From the NCBI GenBank assembly GCA_009599575.1, contig VWND01000001.1, positions 930,001-994,000 on the forward strand: DNA of 64,000 bases. Reading direction: 5' to 3'. A program made the translations under genes and the position numbers. The notes beneath the pieces are model-generated. The model was given only the letters and a program-made list of their open reading frames with translations. It was not told where the DNA came from and searched no databases. This document shows positions 61,210-64,000 of the stretch, one piece after another (the stretch's first letter is position 1; each line of letters starts with the position of its first letter). This DNA comes from Blumeriella jaapii (lineage: Eukaryota; Ascomycota; Leotiomycetes; Helotiales; Drepanopezizaceae).

Positions 61210-62889
61210 GCTTCAGCAACCTATCGGAGTATAATCGCAACCAGAGCATTTTCTCGAGCGATTACAGCTGTAGTTCCGAGTTCCCAGGAGATTGGTAGTA
61301 TCATCATCAATTGAGTCTAGGCACCAGTCGCCAAGCTTGTGGCACGCTTGTGGCACGCTAACAATAGGGGTCTCGCTTAGTTCAACGACAACAAACAATA
61401 AACAATGGAAGAGACCCAAGGCTACAACCGGGAGAGTCCATGTTTGGCAAAGTCAAGAAATTTCGATCAAGATGAACTTAGCGTAGGACCGGGATGACAA
61501 CGTCAATGACATTGTACGTTTCAGAACGCTTTAACCTAAAGGAATTGTGAGCCCGTGAGGGAGCGGGGGTGAAATTGAGCTTCAAGTCCAGTAGCAATAG
61601 CTTCAGTTGGATTTGTGAACCATTTTGGAGGTCACCTAACTCTGTGAGTAAGCTGACTATAGTCCTTTTGAAGCAAAGTGCGTGTGAAAAGGTTTTCAGA
61701 CGTCAAGTTGCAGCTCATGACCTAACGATGTGAGGCCACTAACCCGGTGGTTTAGTAATGATAAGCCCCCGCTCAGCTACACTTGTTAGCAGTAGTAAAA
61801 AGAGATGGACGTTCCGGTGGAAGGTCTACAAGTTTGAACCAAGACGGGCGGACTGATGACCCGTGATGAGGGGTACATAGCCTGTCTGTTTTGCGCCACA
61901 TTGCTCTTTGAATTGCCTAGGACAATTACCAAGATTGAGCGAATAGAACCACAACTATGATTCTAAGAAACAGCATGTGCAATTGAGAACCACCACTAGG
62001 ATGCACTATTCATGAAGTAAAGTCAGCGAAGTAGTCGCCCGTCATCATTATCAGGAACCGATGTGCAGTGGCATCTTGGGAGCAGAGAGAGTTAGTTATG
62101 CGTGGACTAAAATTTCTCTGTGTGTGAGGCGAGAGGAAGGATACCAGGTGGGGTAGCTGATGTCAAGCACAAACGTAGATTTGCAAAACGGTGTAATACC
62201 TACCGAGATGAAGATGAGATCAGGACCCAACGAATGTTCAATGGAAAGGATTTCGGTAACAATCACAACCACTACCAATGAAATGGAAGACTACATCTAC
62301 ATTGGAAGGGAAGAGAATAGGTCTTGCTTGCCATTCAATCGACTAAGATTGGAATAACGTTGTGGGCTCTAGCTATCATGCAGCACTCAAACAGAGATTC
62401 CACCAAGCTCGCAAAAACACTAGAGGCACTAAGGCTCAGTTAGAAAAAAAACAATAGTTTTTTGCGATGTGCAACAAATTCTGAAGATCCAACAAACCAG
62501 GATTAGTCTGCATCCGTTTTGAGTGTTTTTAATCAAAGTGCGGAGGATCCGGTGCAAGCGATCATGGCGTCAAGTTAAAGTAGAGGTATAGACGGACGCG
62601 AAGACCAAAAATACCCCCCCCCCCCCCCCACTTGTAACAAATGACTTGGGAAGCAGCAAGAACAAACGATTACGTAAATTAGGTCTCTTTGAATCAGGCA
62701 TTCGTTGAAGTGAGAGATGGTACGCATTTAGCGAGAGTGTTTTTGAGAAGCGGGGTAGCGTAGTGAGGTAGAGAGCTTGACTGTAGCTTTACATTTGCGC
62801 CCAAGTTCCGTGGAAACTCTCTTGTCCGGTATTCAGATCAGGCGAGGTACTCGATTTCAAAGTACGATTTGCAATAGAATGCTTCGAGC
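61210..62889. other. Intergenic
   Basis: No supportable gene. A run of about 15 C occurs near 62616-62630. Confidence 0.45.
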
Positions 62890-63195
62890 CCAGAGTCTAA
62901 GGGTCAGATGCCCTCTGATGCTTGGAAAATCCCTAGATACCACCGGAGGCTTTATGATGCATGCCATCATTGTCTGCAAACCGACCAGCGATGTGTTTGG
63001 CGCCTAATGGAAATCGATAAAAGGGCCGAAGGAATGGTGTTCGTCGATGGCTCTGATAAGTATTTCACTTCTAAAGTCCAACTGGCAATTTGTATGGACA
63101 GTGAACAAGACCAGTCCCGGAACAATATTCCGTGTGACATGCAACAAAGTCGAATCGATGGCTCCTTGATAGTATCTGATAGGACAGTAGCATAG
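62890..63195 (+). CDS. Possible coding remnant
   Basis: A 95-codon frame (62908-63195, open slightly upstream) contains YDACHHCLQTDQRCVWRL. Its C-x2-C-x6-C spacing recalls half of a Zn2Cys6 cluster, but the basic residues normally present are missing and no second half follows. I list it as a possible fragment only. Confidence 0.2.
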   Translation, partial: PESKGQMPSDAWKIPRYHRRLYDACHHCLQTDQRCVWRLMEIDKRAEGMVFVDGSDKYFTSKVQLAICMDSEQDQSRNNIPCDMQQSRIDGSLIVSDRTVA

Positions 63196-64000
63196 GTCAG
63201 AGAATTGTAAGAACATAGCCGCCGGCGACAGTAGACACCTTGGGTTTGTTAGCTTTGATCTAGAACTTTCGGAATACCCTAGACCTATAAATTATGAAGA
63301 ATTGAGAAGGGGGAGTGCTATTATGGAGCATGTAGACTGAACCGATCGCATCAGCATGAGCTACTCACTCCTATTCGGATTTTTTTAAACTAGAATCGGG
63401 GGATGATTTAAGCTCAAAAAGGGTATTGGGGCCACAAAAGATATGGCAACGATGTTAGATGGTGATAGAAGTAGGCCGAAGGTTGTGTGTTGCTGTGCTA
63501 AGGCTGTGGAGAGCAAGGAGAGTGCGAGGAACGATAAACTGGTAGTCCCTAGACCTAGCTCCGCCAGCACTGGCCTGACATGTGCCATCTGGGTAAAGTT
63601 GATGATGGGACGGTTCTGTTGCACTTTTGGCATAGCAAGTCCGTATAGGAAGGTGTGGAAGGAGACAAAGAGAAACTAATAGGGGTAGAATTAAAGAAGA
63701 AGAAAATTTGATAAGACTAGAGTACTAGGGTCTAGAAGTGGTGGAGAGAGCTATGAGGATTAGGAACTCCAGTTTTCACAGTGTATAAGGTCCAATTTCG
63801 CTTTGGATAAGTGGATTGCAATACCAGTGAGCCGCGGCGCATCCACTAAGCGACATAATCACCCTCGTCACGTAAGAGAATAAGAAAACTGAGAAGCAGA
63901 ATGACGGATTACAAGAACGAGAGAAGGTAGTAGTCAGGACTTGACGTGTCAACCATGAGTCAAGGCGCGTTCCCGAGGAATCGATCGTCAGATGATTGGG
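63196..64000. other. Intergenic up to the window edge
   Basis: No gene, repeat or RNA feature is seen. Confidence 0.4.

Noticed and set aside
59400..62400. tRNA genes near GTTCGAATC-like strings
   Set aside because: Matches such as GAGTTCGAATCC near 61179 have no acceptor or anticodon stems around them.
62940..63000. Zn2Cys6 DNA-binding domain
   Set aside because: Only half the cysteine spacing is present, without the usual basic residues or second half.

Overview
The window looks like nuclear DNA of a filamentous ascomycete (Pezizomycotina). Supporting this are genes with several 48-140 nt introns bearing GTRAGT donors and CTAAC/CTRAC-type branch points, fungal families (Zn2Cys6 regulator relic, Ran1/Ksp1-like kinase, annexin with a Pro/Gln/Tyr-rich tail), and a long AT-rich block of stop-riddled retroelements that keeps CpG while losing coding sense, as left by repeat-induced point mutation (RIP). 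No genus can be named from the sequence.

Layout. 1-5.97 kb: no convincing gene; two small inverted-repeat (MITE-like) elements at 3.80-4.03 and 4.85-5.10 kb amid many TACTGTAC-type palindromes. 5.97-8.99 kb (minus): a three-exon, 969-aa putative nuclear protein with two C2HC fingers, each split by a phase-0 intron at the same place. 11.1-11.3 kb: a retroelement 3'-end fragment. 11.5-13.8 kb: a pseudogenised Zn2Cys6 transcription factor. 17.05-19.0 kb (minus): a six-exon annexin with two duplicated 27-nt exons. 20.05-21.47 kb: a two-exon protein with a polymerase-beta-like nucleotidyltransferase signature. 25.96-26.27 kb (minus) and 26.66-29.31 kb (plus): a divergent pair, TMA7 (ribosome-associated) and the Prp4 spliceosomal kinase. 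30.46-31.07 kb (minus): a Pro-rich protein with PY motifs and a C-terminal Cys cluster.

About 32.6-45.8 kb is a transposon island: a decayed Tad-like LINE (about 32.6-38.8 kb) followed by a decayed Ty3/gypsy element with a chromodomain-type integrase tail (38.96-45.83 kb), complete with 294-bp LTRs and a 5-bp target duplication. Further short copies of the LINE-associated 3' end lie at 11.1, 25.4, 56.5 and 59.1 kb, each ending in a trinucleotide tail.

45.8-50.2 kb is gene-poor and rich in GTAC palindromes. 50.19-51.97 kb holds a Ran1/Ksp1-like kinase. 55.6 kb holds a small secreted eight-cysteine protein just downstream of a perfect 16-bp hairpin. The last 8 kb is gene-poor with short duplications, a broken small ORF and one repetitive hypothetical protein around 60-61.2 kb.

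The confident genes are housekeeping or signalling functions (translation, splicing, kinase signalling, membrane binding) and do not form a cluster. I found no secondary-metabolite cluster, CRISPR array or RNA gene. The most unusual structures are the exon-level duplications in the annexin and zinc-finger genes, the one-directional decay of one LTR relative to the other, and the trinucleotide-tailed repeat family.
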